A DNA stretch of 64,000 nucleotides from DATARH01 sp035309005. Its GTDB lineage: Bacteria; Pseudomonadota; Alphaproteobacteria; ATCC43930; CGMCC-115725. The translations under genes and the position numbers were made by a program. The stretch is from positions 1-64,000 of the forward strand of contig DATGFP010000015.1 in NCBI GenBank assembly GCA_035309005.1. The letters are read 5' to 3'. Positions 25,208 to 33,900 of this stretch are shown here, in pieces. The notes under the pieces were generated by a model. It saw nothing but the letters and a program-made list of their open reading frames with translations. It was not told the origin of the DNA and did no database searches. The number at the start of each line of letters is the position of its first letter. Position 1 is the stretch's first letter.

Positions 25208-26208
25208 CTGAGCGGCAGCGTCATTTGGTCGATCACCTGGGTGACGGTGATCCCCTCGGCGCGCCCAGCAAAGCTGACCGCCATGCGGTGGCGCAGCACC
25301 GGCGGCGCCAGCGCCAGCACATCGTCGACCGAGGGTGCATAGCGGCCGTCGATCACGGCGCGGGCGCGGCAGGCCAGCATCAGCGCCTGACTGGCGCGCG
25401 GCCCCGCCCCCCAGGCGACAAAGCGCCGCGGTCCCGCGGCCGCCGGGTCTGGCCGGCCGGCGGCCACCAGGTTGAGGATCGCCTCGACAACGCTGTCGCC
25501 GACCGGGATGCGCCGCACCACGCGCTGCGCCGCGAGCAGGTCCTCGACCGTCATCGCCTGGCGCGGCGGCTGCTCGGCGACGCCGGTCGTCGCGATCAGC
25601 ATGCGCCGCTCAGCCTCGCGATCGGGATAGTCGACGTCGATCTGCAACAGGAACCGGTCGAGTTGCGCCTCGGGCAGCGGATAGGTGCCTTCCTGCTCCA
25701 ACGGGTTCTGCGTCGCCAGCACATGAAACGGCCGCGGCAGCGGATGGTATTGCCCGGCGATCGACACCCGTCCCTCCTGCATCGCCTGCAAGAGGGCCGA
25801 CTGGGTGCGTGGGCTGGCGCGGTTGATCTCGTCGGCCATCAAGAGCTGGCAGAACACCGGGCCGGGGATGAAGCGGAACGAGCGGCGCCCGCTCTCGCTC
25901 TCTTCCAGCACCTCGGAGCCGAGGATGTCGGCCGGCATCAGGTCGGGGGTGCACTGGATGCGCTTGTCGTCGAGCCCGAGCACGGTGCCGAGCGTGTCGA
26001 CGAGCCGCGTCTTCGCCAGCCCGGGCACCCCGATCAAGAGCGCGTGCCCCCCCGACAGAAGTGTTATCAACGCTTGCTCGACGACCTCGGCTTGGCCAAA
26101 GATGACTTCGCCGATGCGCTCGCGCACCAGACGGAAGCGCTCGCCGAGCGCTTCGACCTCGGCGACAAGATCCTGTGGGGCGGCGTCCAGCGATGTGGTT
26201 GCGTTCAA
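25204..26208 (-). CDS. MoxR-family AAA+ ATPase
   Basis: 334 aa from a TTG at 26208 (LNATTSLDAAP); upstream starts would overlap the divergent DUF1285 gene. Walker A is the MoxR form GVPGLAKTRL, Walker B LLMADEINRA, sensor 1 in ATQNPLEQEG, and the sensor 2 region includes PLPEAQLDRFLL; the C-terminal lid follows. MoxR ATPases act as chaperone-like remodelers together with VWA and DUF58 proteins. First gene of the operon moxR-DUF58-DUF4159-703 aa protein. Only 43 nt separate its start from the divergent gene. Confidence 0.88.
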   Translation of the reverse strand: MNATTSLDAAPQDLVAEVEALGERFRLVRERIGEVIFGQAEVVEQALITLLSGGHALLIGVPGLAKTRLVDTLGTVLGLDDKRIQCTPDLMPADILGSEVLEESESGRRSFRFIPGPVFCQLLMADEINRASPRTQSALLQAMQEGRVSIAGQYHPLPRPFHVLATQNPLEQEGTYPLPEAQLDRFLLQIDVDYPDREAERRMLIATTGVAEQPPRQAMTVEDLLAAQRVVRRIPVGDSVVEAILNLVAAGRPDPAAAGPRRFVAWGAGPRASQALMLACRARAVIDGRYAPSVDDVLALAPPVLRHRMAVSFAGRAEGITVTQVIDQMTLPLR

Positions 26209-26251
26209 GCTGTCCGGTCCTTTGTTGCGCGCGGCGCTGTCGCCGACTCTG

Positions 26252-26824
26252 ATGGAAAACCCCGCCGCCGGCAAATTCGGCAAATCCCCTGAGACTTCGC
26301 CGCGCCAAAAGCGGCCTCCGGTCGAGCTTGGCGATCTCGACATGCGGATCGCGCGTGACGGCACATGGTTTTACCGCGGGTCCCCGATCAACCGGCCGCC
26401 GCTCGTCAAGCTCTTCGCCTCCGTGCTGCGCCGCGAGGGTGATGGCGGCTATTGGCTGGTGACGCCGGCCGAGCGCGGCCGCGTCACCGTCGAAGATGCG
26501 CCGTTCATCGCGGTCGCCGTCGAGCGCGACGGCGAAGGCCGCGACCAGCGCCTGATCTTCCGGACCAATCTGGACGAGATTGTGACGGCGGGGCCGGGCC
26601 ACGAGTTGCGCGTCGAGACCGCTGCCGACGGCACGCCGGCACCCTATATTCTGGTGCGGCGCGGGCTCGAGGCGCGCCTCGCGCGGCCGGTGTTTTATGA
26701 GTTGGCCGAACTGGCGGGCGAGGAGTGGGTCGCCGGCGAGCGGCAATTCGGGGTGTGGAGCGGCGGCATCTTCTTCTCGCTCGGCGACCCGGGCGAGGAA
26801 GGTTGGGCAGAATTGACCTTATAG
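26252..26824 (+). CDS. DUF1285 domain-containing protein
   Basis: 190 aa from ATG 26252 (MENPAAGKFGK). The DUF1285 core is recognisable: MRIARDGTWFYRGSPINRPP, LVKLFASVLRREGDGGYWLV, then VEDAPFIAVAVE and a C-terminal IFFSLGD. The family is widespread in alpha- and gammaproteobacteria, is soluble, and has no known activity. Together with the following NUDIX, DUF6111 and CCA genes it forms a conserved alphaproteobacterial string, often next to moxR as here. It is divergent from moxR with a very short shared promoter region. Confidence 0.82.
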   Translation: MENPAAGKFGKSPETSPRQKRPPVELGDLDMRIARDGTWFYRGSPINRPPLVKLFASVLRREGDGGYWLVTPAERGRVTVEDAPFIAVAVERDGEGRDQRLIFRTNLDEIVTAGPGHELRVETAADGTPAPYILVRRGLEARLARPVFYELAELAGEEWVAGERQFGVWSGGIFFSLGDPGEEGWAELTL

Positions 26825-26868
26825 CTGCATCCGCGGGCCGGGAGCGCGAGAGAGGTTGAAGCAGACGC

Positions 26869-27516
26869 ATGAACCGCAACCAGATAATGCAGCTTCTGGC
26901 TGGTCGGCCGGCGGGGCGGCGCGGCTTCGGCGGTAGCGACGACCCCTACGAGGCGGCGGCGTTTCGCGAGGTCTTGCGCGGCGACCACGACCTCAACCCG
27001 GGCATGAGCCCGCCCAGCACGGCCTTGCGCCCGGCCGCCGTGCTGGTGCCGCTGGTCGACCATTCGCACGGCATGTCGGTGCTGCTGACACAGCGCACCG
27101 CGCATCTCTCCGCCCATGCCGGGCAGATCTCGTTTCCCGGCGGCCGCATCGAGCAACACGACCCTGACGCCGTCGCCGCGGCGCTGCGCGAGACGCACGA
27201 GGAGGTCGGTCTGCCGCCCGAGCGGGTCGACGTGATCGGCCGGCTCGACACCTACATCACCGGCACCGGCTTCGAGATCACCCCGATCGTCGGGCTGCTT
27301 GCGCCGCCGTTTGCGCTGGCGATCGACCCCTATGAGGTCGCCGAGGCCTTCGAGGTGCCGCTCGCCTTCATTCTCGATCGGCGCAACCACCAGCGCATCG
27401 AGCGCGAATCCGCCGGGCGGCGCCGCTGCTTTTTCGTGCTGCCCTACGAGGGCCGCAACATCTGGGGCGCCACCGCCGGGATCCTGGTCAATTTGGCCGA
27501 GGCGCTGGCAGATTGA
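26869..27516 (+). CDS. NUDIX hydrolase, CoA pyrophosphatase type
   Basis: 215 aa. The NUDIX box is complete: GGRIEQHDPDAVAAALRETH continuing into EEVGL, and just before it comes LSAHAGQISFPGG, the UPF0035 signature that marks CoA diphosphatases (NudL/YeaB type). It would cleave CoA and related dinucleotides with Mg2+ or Mn2+ in the cytoplasm. It lies 44 nt after the DUF1285 gene and 7 nt before the DUF6111 gene. Confidence 0.85.
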   Translation: MNRNQIMQLLAGRPAGRRGFGGSDDPYEAAAFREVLRGDHDLNPGMSPPSTALRPAAVLVPLVDHSHGMSVLLTQRTAHLSAHAGQISFPGGRIEQHDPDAVAAALRETHEEVGLPPERVDVIGRLDTYITGTGFEITPIVGLLAPPFALAIDPYEVAEAFEVPLAFILDRRNHQRIERESAGRRRCFFVLPYEGRNIWGATAGILVNLAEALAD

Positions 27517-27523
27517 TCGGGCC

Positions 27524-27805
27524 ATGCTGCGCGTCTTCGTCTCGATCGTGCTGCCTCTCGTCCTGCCGACGGCGCTCTATCTGGCGTGGTTGTGGATCGC
27601 TCGCGGCGCGGCGCGTGGCGGCGGCATGCTGTGGGGCGACTTGCCCTGGGTGTGGCTCGTCGGCGGCGGCGTGCTGCTGCTCGCCGCGGCGCTGGTGCTG
27701 CTGACCGAGGGTTTCGGGAGCCCGCCGTCAGGTGTCTATGTGCCGCCGCGCTGGGAGAACGGGCGTATCGTCCCGGGCCATATAGCGCCCGGGCCCAGCC
27801 GATGA
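27524..27805 (+). CDS. DUF6111-type small membrane protein
   Basis: 93 aa from ATG 27524. Two membrane helices (residues about 3-24, FVSIVLPLVLPTALYLAWLW, and 42-62) followed by a conserved polar tail SGVYVPPRWENGRIVPGH. This arrangement between the CoA pyrophosphatase and CCA genes is typical for alphaproteobacteria. The stop overlaps the cca ATG (ATGA). Function unknown. Confidence 0.7.
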   Translation: MLRVFVSIVLPLVLPTALYLAWLWIARGAARGGGMLWGDLPWVWLVGGGVLLLAAALVLLTEGFGSPPSGVYVPPRWENGRIVPGHIAPGPSR

Positions 27806-29043
27806 CCCAAATCGCGCCGCAGGATTGGCTGCAGGAGCCGGCGACCCGCGCGCTCCTGGCTGCCTTGGCCGGGGCCGGCATCGCGGTGCGCTTTGTCGGC
27901 GGCTGCGTACGCGATGCGCTGCTCGGCCGCCCACCAGACGAAATCGCCGACATCGACCTCGCGACCCCGGCGCGCCCCGAAGAGGTCGCCGCGGCGCTGG
28001 CCGCTGCCGGCATCAAGACGGTGCCGACCGGCATCGCCCACGGCACCCTGACCGCGGTGGTGCCGCCGCGCCACTACGAGATCACGACGTTGCGCCGCGA
28101 CGTCGAGACCGACGGGCGTCGTGCCCGCGTCGCCTTCGACGCCGATTGGGCCGAGGACGCGGCGCGCCGCGACTTCACGATCAACGCGATCTACCTCGAC
28201 CCGGATGGGACGCTGCACGATCCGGTCGGCGGGATCGCCGACCTCGAGGCCCGTCGCGTGCGTTTTGTCGGCGAGCCGGCGCGGCGCATCTCTGAGGATG
28301 TGTTGCGCATCTTGCGCTATTACCGCTTCGAGGCGCGCTTCGGGGTTGGCTCCGGGAAGAAGCGCGGCGATCCCGCGGCGCGCGCCGCCTGCCGTGCGGC
28401 GGCGGCACTGCTGCGGCGGCTGTCGGCCGAGCGGGTTGCGCAGGAACTGCTGCGGCTGCTAGCGGTGGCCGATCCGGTGCCGGTGCTGCGGATGATGGGG
28501 GAAGACGGCGTCCTCGCCGCGGCGCTGCCCGAGGCGACCCGCATCGAGCGGTTGCAGCGATTGATTCGCTTTGAACCGGTGCCACCGGACCCGTTGCGCC
28601 GCCTCGCCGCCCTGGTCGCGGTCGACGCCGATGGCGCGGCCGCGTTGGTCGAGCGGCTGCGGCTGTCGAACGCCCAGCATGACCGGCTCGTAGGCATGGC
28701 GCCGCCATGGCCGCTCGATCCCGGCGCGGACGACCGGGCGCAGCGTCTGGCGCGCTATCGGCTCGGCGAAGAGCGTTATCGCGATCTCGTCCTGCTTGTC
28801 GCGGCCGAGGACGAGGGGGTCAGCGGCGAGCGCGTCGACGAACTGCTGCTGTTCGGCGAACGCTGGAAGCCGCCGCGCTTCCCATTGGCCGGGCGCGACG
28901 TGACGGCGCTCGGCATCCCGGCCGGGCCGCGCGTTGGCGCGCGGCTCGCTGCGGTGCGCGCCTGGTGGGAAGAAGGCGATTTCGCCGCCGACCGCGCGGC
29001 CTGCCTCCAGCGGCTGCGCGAACTCGCCAAGCGGCTCGATTAG
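27802..29043 (+). CDS. CCA tRNA nucleotidyltransferase / poly(A) polymerase family
   Basis: 413 aa. Class II nucleotidyltransferase head: RFVGGCVRDALLG, the metal-binding DIDLAT (DxD), RRDFTINAIY, DPVGGIADLEAR and RISEDVLRILRYYRF. The rest is helical with an RNA-binding tail of the alphaproteobacterial type. It adds or repairs the 3' CCA of tRNA. No HD domain is visible. In species with two paralogs one may be a poly(A) polymerase; the operon position after the NUDIX and DUF6111 genes favours CCA addition. It ends 4 nt inside the convergent TetR gene. Confidence 0.88.
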   Translation: MTQIAPQDWLQEPATRALLAALAGAGIAVRFVGGCVRDALLGRPPDEIADIDLATPARPEEVAAALAAAGIKTVPTGIAHGTLTAVVPPRHYEITTLRRDVETDGRRARVAFDADWAEDAARRDFTINAIYLDPDGTLHDPVGGIADLEARRVRFVGEPARRISEDVLRILRYYRFEARFGVGSGKKRGDPAARAACRAAAALLRRLSAERVAQELLRLLAVADPVPVLRMMGEDGVLAAALPEATRIERLQRLIRFEPVPPDPLRRLAALVAVDADGAAALVERLRLSNAQHDRLVGMAPPWPLDPGADDRAQRLARYRLGEERYRDLVLLVAAEDEGVSGERVDELLLFGERWKPPRFPLAGRDVTALGIPAGPRVGARLAAVRAWWEEGDFAADRAACLQRLRELAKRLD

Positions 29044-29669
29044 ACAGGGCGAAAGGCGCGCAGGAAGCTTTGGACGGTGCTGGCGACCGCGGCGGCGAGC
29101 GCCGCCGGGTCGTCGGGGTCCTCGAGCCGCAGCAGGCTGCGCAGGTGGATTTCGCCGCGCGCCAGGGCGATGAACTGCTCGGCGGCGAGCCGCGGGTCGG
29201 CGAGGTCGAGGGTGCCGGCCGCGGCGGCGCGGCGCAGGAAGGCCTCGATCTGCACCCGGGTGCGAGCCGGCCCGGCCTCCCAGAAGACCTGCCCCAGCAC
29301 TGGAAACCGGGTGACCTCGCCGATGATGATGCGGTTGAGCGCGATCGCCTCGGGCGAGAGAACGAGGTCGAGGAAGCGCGAGGCGATCGTCGTCAGCGAC
29401 GCGGCGATGTCGCGCGGATCGAGCGCCTCGGCCGAGAAGCCATGGAAACGGCGCTCGCTCAGATGCGCGACGACCGCGCCGAACAGCTCTTCCTTGCCGG
29501 TGAAATGGGCATAGACGGTCGCCTTGGAAACGCCGGCCGCGCGGGCGATCGCGTCCATCGTGACGGCGCCGAAGCCGGCGGCGAGAAAGGCGCGCTCGGC
29601 GGCGGCGAGGATCGCCTCGGCCTTGCCCCGCGGCTCCGGGCGCGCCGCAAGACGCTGTGCCATGCTCAT
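29040..29669 (-). CDS. TetR/AcrR-family transcriptional repressor
   Basis: 209 aa. N-terminal HTH: ILAAAERAFLAAGFGAVTMD, then the recognition helix in RAAGVSKATVYAHFTGKEEL, the classic TetR_N pattern. The C-terminal ligand domain has the TetR_C_33/AefR-like pattern (RFPVLGQVFWEAG). It is divergent from the emrA-emrB type efflux genes, with a palindromic operator in the 106-nt gap. The likely role is repression of both the efflux pair and itself, relieved by an exported compound. Confidence 0.88.
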   Translation of the reverse strand: MSMAQRLAARPEPRGKAEAILAAAERAFLAAGFGAVTMDAIARAAGVSKATVYAHFTGKEELFGAVVAHLSERRFHGFSAEALDPRDIAASLTTIASRFLDLVLSPEAIALNRIIIGEVTRFPVLGQVFWEAGPARTRVQIEAFLRRAAAAGTLDLADPRLAAEQFIALARGEIHLRSLLRLEDPDDPAALAAAVASTVQSFLRAFRPV

Positions 29670-29740
29670 TGCTGCTGCCTGTTTTGCGTGCGTCGCCGTC
29701 GAAAGCGGCTAGCGGCGCTTTTCCATGCAGATTAGATTGA

Positions 29741-29755
29741 ACTGAACGGTTCAGT
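29741..29755. promoter_or_regulatory. Palindromic operator for the TetR regulator
   Basis: ACTGAACGGTTCAGT is a perfect 7-1-7 palindrome 20 nt before the HlyD ATG and 71 nt before the tetR ATG. Flanking bases (TAGATTGA left, CTAGTT right) are AT-rich and extend partial symmetry. Size and placement fit a TetR-family dimer site that would block efflux gene transcription. Confidence 0.7.
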
Positions 29756-29775
29756 CTAGTTTTCTCAGCCAAGCC

Positions 29776-30882
29776 ATGCGCAAAGCCGCGCTGATCCTGC
29801 TTCTGCCGGTCGTTCTGGTGCTCGCCGCTGTTGGCGGTTGGCGCTGGTGGAACGTCTGGCGCTTCGAGCAATCGACCGACGATGCCTACGTCCAGAGCGA
29901 CATCACGGTGATCAGCCCCAAGGTCGAAGGCTACATCAAGGAGGTTGGCGTCGCGGAAAACCAGCGAGTGCGGGCCGGCGAGGCGCTGTTCGTCATCGAC
30001 GACCAGGATTTCGCCGCCAAGATGGCGCAGGCGGAGGCGGCGGTCGCCACCGAAGAAGCCTCGGTCATGACCTATGACAGCCGGATGGACCTGCAGCGAT
30101 CGATGATCGAGCAGGCGAAGGCGGAGATCGTCTCGGCCGAGGCCGACCGGGCCCGCACCCAGCGCGATTATCAACGCTATACCCAACTGGCGGCGACCGA
30201 TTTCGCCAGCCGGCAGCGCCTGGAAGCGGCCGAGGCCGACGACCGCAAGGCCGCCGCGGCGGTTTCGCAAAAGCGCGCGGCGCTGGCCGCGGCGCAGGAT
30301 CAGCTGAACGTGCTGCGGGCGCAGCGCGACGAGGAAAAAGCGCGGCGACAGCAGGCCCGCGCCAACCTGCAACTGGCCAGGAACGACCTCGCCAACACCG
30401 TGATCCGGGCGCCGGTCGCCGGCGTCGCCGGCAACCGTGCCGGCCAGGTCGGTCAGTACGTCAAGCCCGGGACCCAGCTCCTGTCGCTGGTGCCCTTGCC
30501 TTACGTCTACGTCACGGCCAATTTCAAGGAGACCCAGCTGACCCGCATGCGGCCGGGGCAGCCGGCCGAAATCGCGGTCGACGCCTATCCCGACGTGCGC
30601 CTAGAGGGCCGCGTCGAGAGCTTCGCACCAGCCAGCGGCGCCCAGTTCAGCCTGCTGCCGCCGGACAACGCCACCGGCAACTTTACCAAGATCGTGCAGC
30701 GCGTGCCGGTGCGCATCGCACTGCCGGCCGGCGGGCCGCTCGCCCGTCTGCTGCGGCCCGGCCTCTCGGTCACGGTGACGGTCGATACCCACGCCAGGCC
30801 CGCGAAAGATGTCGCAGCGACCGGCGAACCGGCCCTCGCCGGCGGCGACACGGCAAAACCGCCCGAGTCCCGCGCCGAATGA
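29776..30882 (+). CDS. HlyD-family periplasmic adaptor (EmrA-like)
   Basis: 368 aa. One N-terminal membrane helix (residues about 3-22), then the biotinyl-lipoyl half-motif STDDAYVQSDITVISPKVEG, a long alpha-helical coiled coil (about residues 80-210, rich in A/E/Q/R) and the second lipoyl/barrel part VIRAPVAGVAGNRAGQVGQY, PLPYVYVTANFKETQL. It bridges the inner-membrane pump to an outer membrane channel. No TolC-type gene is nearby. The stop overlaps the MFS gene by 4 nt. Confidence 0.9.
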   Translation: MRKAALILLLPVVLVLAAVGGWRWWNVWRFEQSTDDAYVQSDITVISPKVEGYIKEVGVAENQRVRAGEALFVIDDQDFAAKMAQAEAAVATEEASVMTYDSRMDLQRSMIEQAKAEIVSAEADRARTQRDYQRYTQLAATDFASRQRLEAAEADDRKAAAAVSQKRAALAAAQDQLNVLRAQRDEEKARRQQARANLQLARNDLANTVIRAPVAGVAGNRAGQVGQYVKPGTQLLSLVPLPYVYVTANFKETQLTRMRPGQPAEIAVDAYPDVRLEGRVESFAPASGAQFSLLPPDNATGNFTKIVQRVPVRIALPAGGPLARLLRPGLSVTVTVDTHARPAKDVAATGEPALAGGDTAKPPESRAE

Positions 30883-32540
30883 CCTGGACGTTGAACCTGC
30901 CGCTGCGGCGGGGGCGCCTTGCGGCTGCGCCCGCCCGCGCCGCCGCGCCGGCCCCAGCGGCGCCGCGCCCGGCGAGCCTCCCGCCGCCGGCCCCGAGCCC
31001 CGGCGGCGCCGCGGCAGAACCGCGGCTGCGCGACTGGATCGGCGTTCTGGCGATGGTCGTCGGCCAGTTCATGGCGATCATGGACGTGCAGATCGTCACC
31101 AGCTCCTTGACCCAGATCCAGGGCGGTCTTTCGGCCAGCGCGGACGAGATCGCCTGGGTACAGACTGCTTATCTGATCGCCGATGTCGTGATGGTCCCGA
31201 TGTCGGGCACTCTGTCGCGGATGCTGTCGACCCGCATTGTCTTCGTCATCGCGACGCTCGGCTTCACCGTCGCAAGCGGTCTGTGCGCCACCGCGACGAC
31301 GCTCAGCCAGATGATCCTCTATCGCGCGATGCAAGGGTTCTGCGGCGGCGCCATCGGGCCCGCGGTGTTTCCGGTCGTCTACACTAAGTTCCACGGCCGC
31401 CAGCTGGCCTCGATCATGGTGTTCATCTCGCTGATCCTCAACCTGTCGTCGACCTTGGGGCCGACGATCGGCGGCTTTCTGACCGATACCTTCTCGTGGC
31501 ATTGGCTGTTCCTCGTCAACATCGCGCCCGGTATTGGCGTCGTCATCGTGGTGTGGCTGACGATCGACATCGACCGGCCCGAACTGTCGATGCTGCGCAA
31601 TTTCGATGTGATCGGCATGGTGCTGATGGCGATCTTCCTCGGCTGTCTCGAATACGTGCTCGAGGAGGGGCCGCGCTGGGACTGGTTTGCCGACGACACG
31701 ATCTTCGCCGCCGGCATCGCGTCGGCCATCGCGTCGGTGTTTTTCTTCTGGCGCGTGCTGAGCTTTCACCAGCCGATCGTCGAACTGCGCACCTTCGTCA
31801 ACCGCAATTTTTCACTGGGCGCCTTCTACACCTTCGTAATCGGCACCGGTCTCTATGGCGCGACCTACCTGATCCCGCTGTTTTTGGCGCAGGTCCGCGG
31901 CTTCAATGCGTTGCAGATCGGCGAGACGGTCGTCGTCACCGGCCTCGCGCAGATGGTGATGTCGCCGTTCACCGCCCGCATCGCGCGCGCCATCGATTTG
32001 CGGCTGATGCTGGCAATCGGCATGGCGTTGTTCGCGGTGGCGATTTACCTCACCGCCGGCCTGACCAACCAGGCCGGCTTCTGGGAATTGGCCTTTCCGC
32101 AGGCGTTGCGCGGGTTTGCGCTGATGTTCTGCTATCTGCCGGCCAACATGATCTCGTTGGGCGCTCTGCCGCAGGACAAGTTGAAGAGCGGCGCCAGCCT
32201 CTACAACCTGACCCGCGACCTCGGCGGCGCGATCGTGCTGGCGACGATCGGCACGATCATGAACAACCGGCTGCATTTCCATTGGAACCGGCTGATCGAG
32301 GACATCAATCCGGCGCGCCCGGTGGTGCAGCAATTCCTTGACGCGCAGACCAATCGCTTCGCAACGCTGAACCCGGGCGACCCGCACCAGGCGGCGGTCA
32401 CGCTGCTCGGCAGGCTGGTCGAGCGTGAAGCCCTGGTCCTCACCTTCAACGATGCGATCCTGCTGCTCGGCAGCATGTTCGTCGTCGGGCTTGTGCTGAT
32501 GCCACTGGTGCGCCGCCAGCGCTCGCAGATGGCGCGCTAA
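30879..32540 (+). CDS. DHA2-family MFS drug efflux permease (EmrB-like)
   Basis: 553 aa with 14 predicted membrane segments. DHA2 motifs: VVGQFMAIMDVQIVTSSLTQ (motif D1 region), VPMSGTLSRMLSTR (loop 2-3), and motif C-like SSTLGPTIGGFL. The first 45 residues before helix 1 are an Ala/Pro-rich cytoplasmic extension, longer than usual for EmrB. With the HlyD adaptor it forms an efflux pump for hydrophobic compounds; the inducer and substrates are unknown. Regulated by the divergent TetR. Confidence 0.9.
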   Translation: MTWTLNLPLRRGRLAAAPARAAAPAPAAPRPASLPPPAPSPGGAAAEPRLRDWIGVLAMVVGQFMAIMDVQIVTSSLTQIQGGLSASADEIAWVQTAYLIADVVMVPMSGTLSRMLSTRIVFVIATLGFTVASGLCATATTLSQMILYRAMQGFCGGAIGPAVFPVVYTKFHGRQLASIMVFISLILNLSSTLGPTIGGFLTDTFSWHWLFLVNIAPGIGVVIVVWLTIDIDRPELSMLRNFDVIGMVLMAIFLGCLEYVLEEGPRWDWFADDTIFAAGIASAIASVFFFWRVLSFHQPIVELRTFVNRNFSLGAFYTFVIGTGLYGATYLIPLFLAQVRGFNALQIGETVVVTGLAQMVMSPFTARIARAIDLRLMLAIGMALFAVAIYLTAGLTNQAGFWELAFPQALRGFALMFCYLPANMISLGALPQDKLKSGASLYNLTRDLGGAIVLATIGTIMNNRLHFHWNRLIEDINPARPVVQQFLDAQTNRFATLNPGDPHQAAVTLLGRLVEREALVLTFNDAILLLGSMFVVGLVLMPLVRRQRSQMAR

Positions 32541-32631
32541 CCGCAAGCGCCCTCGGCACTGGCTGCCCGGCCGCGGTGCTGGCAGCGCCGCGCCGTTCTT
32601 GATAAAAGGGCGCGCCATCGGGAGAAGTGCC

Positions 32632-33234
32632 GTGCGGGTCGCGACAGTCGAGCGCAATACCAAGGAAACGCGGATCAAGGGCCGGGTCGATCTCGACGGC
32701 AGCGGCGCCGCCGACATCAAGACCGGCATCGGCTTTCTCGACCACATGCTGGAGCAGCTGGCGAAGCACGGCCTGATCGACCTCTCGCTGCACGCCAAGG
32801 GCGATTTGCACATCGATTTCCACCACACGACCGAGGATTCGGGCTACGTCGTCGGCGAAGCAGTGTCGAAGGCGCTGGGCGACCGCGCCGGCATCCAGCG
32901 GTACGGCAACGCCGTCATCCCGTTCGACGAGACGCTGACCCGGGTCAGCCTCGATGCGTCCAACCGACCCTATTTGATCTGGAAGGTCGAGTTCTCGCGG
33001 CCCAAGCTCGGCGAGATGGACACCGAACTCTTCAAGGAGTGGTTTCAGGCCTTCGCGCAATCGGCCGGCGTGACGCTGCACATCGAGAATCTTTACGGCG
33101 AGAACAATCATCACATCGTCGAATCCTGCTTCAAGGGGCTGGCACGCGCGTTGCGTCAGGCGGTCGAGATCGATCCCCGCCGCGCCGGAGCGGTGCCCTC
33201 GACCAAGGGCACGCTCGGCGGCAGTCTGGCTTAA
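32632..33234 (+). CDS. hisB: Imidazoleglycerol-phosphate dehydratase
   Basis: 200 aa from GTG 32632, chosen because GGGAGAAG lies 4 nt upstream; a longer frame from 32599 lacks such a site. Manganese-binding His motifs GFLDHMLEQLAKHG, DFHHTTED and NNHHIVES are complete. Monofunctional HisB without phosphatase domain, catalysing the sixth step of histidine synthesis. First gene of hisB-hisH-GNAT-hisA-hisF-hisE. Confidence 0.94.
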   Translation: MRVATVERNTKETRIKGRVDLDGSGAADIKTGIGFLDHMLEQLAKHGLIDLSLHAKGDLHIDFHHTTEDSGYVVGEAVSKALGDRAGIQRYGNAVIPFDETLTRVSLDASNRPYLIWKVEFSRPKLGEMDTELFKEWFQAFAQSAGVTLHIENLYGENNHHIVESCFKGLARALRQAVEIDPRRAGAVPSTKGTLGGSLA

Positions 33235-33246
33235 ATCTTGGCTGAG

Positions 33247-33900
33247 ATGACCACCGCGATCATCGATTACGGCTCGGGCAATCTGCGCTCGGCGGCGAAG
33301 GCGTTCGAGCGCGCCGCCGCCGAGCATGCGATTCCGGGCGCGATCCGCGTCACCAGCCGACCCGACGAGGTCGCCGGCGCCGAGCGGATCGTCTTGCCGG
33401 GGGTTGGCGCCTTCGCCGATTGCCGGCGCGGGCTCGCCGCGGTACCGGGGCTCGAAGCGGCGCTCGAGGAGGCGGTGATGCGGCATGGCCGGCCGTTTCT
33501 CGGGATTTGCGTCGGCATGCAACTGATGGCCGAGCGCGGCCGCGAGTTCGAGACGGTTGAGGGGCTCGGCTGGCTGCGCGGCGAGGTCGTCGCGATCGAC
33601 CCGCGCAGCCCCCCTGGCGACCGGCCGCTCAAAATCCCGCACATGGGCTGGAACGAACTGACCGCCCGCGCGGCGCATCCGCTGCTGGAGGGGCTGCCCG
33701 ACGGCACGCACGCCTATTTCGTGCACAGCTATCAGTTTCGCCCGGCCGATCCGGCCGATCTCCTCGCCGAGACCGATTACGGCGGCCCCATCGCCGCCCT
33801 CGTCGGGCGCGACAATCTGGTCGGCACGCAATTCCACCCAGAGAAGAGCCAGATGGCGGGGCTGCGGCTGATCGCCAATTTTCTCGCGTGGCGACCGTGA
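33247..33900 (+). CDS. hisH: Imidazole glycerol phosphate synthase, glutaminase subunit
   Basis: 217 aa from ATG 33247. Class I glutamine amidotransferase: IDYGSGNLRS, oxyanion LPGVGAFADC, nucleophile Cys in FLGICVGMQLM, and His/Glu in GTQFHPEKSQ. Supplies ammonia to HisF. It is about 12 nt after hisB and overlaps the start of the GNAT gene by 13 nt, so the acetyltransferase gene is translationally embedded in the his operon. Confidence 0.94.
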   Translation: MTTAIIDYGSGNLRSAAKAFERAAAEHAIPGAIRVTSRPDEVAGAERIVLPGVGAFADCRRGLAAVPGLEAALEEAVMRHGRPFLGICVGMQLMAERGREFETVEGLGWLRGEVVAIDPRSPPGDRPLKIPHMGWNELTARAAHPLLEGLPDGTHAYFVHSYQFRPADPADLLAETDYGGPIAALVGRDNLVGTQFHPEKSQMAGLRLIANFLAWRP

